This document shows positions 41,234 to 41,462 of a stretch of 41,462 nucleotides of DNA, piece after piece; the stretch's first letter is position 1, and each line of letters starts with the position of its first letter. Origin of the DNA: Algoriphagus yeomjeoni (GTDB lineage Bacteria > Bacteroidota > Bacteroidia > Cytophagales > Cyclobacteriaceae); NCBI RefSeq assembly GCF_003259505.1, contig NZ_QLLK01000013.1, forward strand, positions 92,180 to 133,641, in the 5' to 3' direction. The translations under genes were made by a program, and so were the position numbers. The notes beneath the pieces were generated by a model. The model saw only the letters and a list, made by a program, of their open reading frames with translations, searched no databases and was not told the origin of the DNA.

Positions 41234-41462
41234 TATTTGGTTTGATCGAGCAATACTTCGCGAGCGCGAATGTTTTCTTTAAGTTCTTTAATATACTTTG
41301 AGCTTTTCATTTTTTTAATTGTCAATTCCATTCTGCGGGCATGAGCAAATGATTCAGCACCTAGTTGAAGAAATAGTTCCCAGTCAGAAGCTTTTGCAGT
41401 AAAACGATGGTTTCCATGTAAGTGTTGATTATGCTTAAGAATCCGGGATTCGAGAGTATCTT
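41233..41462 (-). CDS. GIY-YIG nuclease family protein, 3' part only
   Basis: The frame is open from the window edge to the TAA at 41233-41235, giving the last 75 residues; the N-terminus with the GIY/YIG strands lies outside. The visible part is characteristic of the C-terminal half of small Bacteroidota GIY-YIG proteins: SRILKHNQHLHGNHRFTAKASDWEL, then AHARRMELTIKKMKSSKYIKEL. It contains the conserved Glu (in RRMELTIKKMKS) that completes the GIY-YIG active site. Such small nuclease genes are frequent next to tRNA genes in this phylum, and here the stop codon touches a tRNA-like remnant. Possibly a mobile (homing-type) gene; a DNA-repair role is the alternative. Family assignment from the C-terminal pattern alone. 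Confidence 0.7.
   Translation of the reverse strand, partial: DTLESRILKHNQHLHGNHRFTAKASDWELFLQLGAESFAHARRMELTIKKMKSSKYIKELKENIRAREVLLDQTK

Overview
The window looks like chromosomal DNA from a Bacteroidota bacterium, most likely order Cytophagales and close to Cyclobacteriaceae (Algoriphagus-type). Supporting signs are a GLPGLI protein next to a TonB-dependent outer-membrane barrel, DUF3109 and DUF4442 proteins, a fused alpha/beta 2-oxoacid dehydrogenase E1, secretion signals ending in Ala-Gln or in a lipobox Cys, and promoter elements of the Bacteroidota type (TTG, 19 bases, TAnnTTTG). No phage, plasmid, complete insertion sequence or CRISPR array is visible. The assignment rests on gene content only.

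Layout. 1-2.7 kb is a repeat-rich stretch: two heptanucleotide arrays flank one small unknown gene, followed by a membrane protein gene and a cluster of intergenic repeats. 2.7-10.2 kb is mostly housekeeping: alanine dehydrogenase (ald), fused E1, a lipoprotein, a LuxE-like acyl-protein synthetase, a 39-residue lipoprotein, a sigma-54-type regulator that lacks a DNA-binding domain, and the RNase P RNA gene (rnpB). 10.2-16.9 kb holds a DUF4442 protein, a DUF3109 protein, lipoproteins, a TlpA-like thioredoxin protein, a transglutaminase-like protease, a PQQ-type sugar dehydrogenase and a likely gene remnant. 17.2-25 kb carries mostly exported degradative enzymes: a Tat-exported Gfo/Idh/MocA oxidoreductase, an M28 peptidase, an alpha/beta hydrolase-TPR fusion, and a serine hydrolase paired with a D-amino-acid oxidase.

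25.3-31.1 kb is a regulatory/export module. A histidine kinase-OmpR regulator pair is divergent from a GLPGLI-TonB receptor operon, and three GTTAAC-like hexamers at 10-bp spacing lie between them, as expected for an OmpR-family site. A YceI protein and a secreted bicupin follow.

33.4-40.9 kb is the most unusual part: a four-gene, tightly overlapping signalling operon. It encodes a 2010-residue soluble histidine kinase with about 13 PAS domains (one LOV-like but with Pro in place of the photoactive Cys) and a GAF domain, a single-domain receiver, a receiver fused to a histidine-bearing DHp-like helix pair without an ATPase domain, and another single-domain receiver. I infer a multistep phosphorelay. 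The window ends in the 3' part of a GIY-YIG nuclease gene abutting a degenerate tRNA-like sequence with a palindrome in the anticodon loop. The same palindrome family forms two hairpins of rnpB and recurs between genes.
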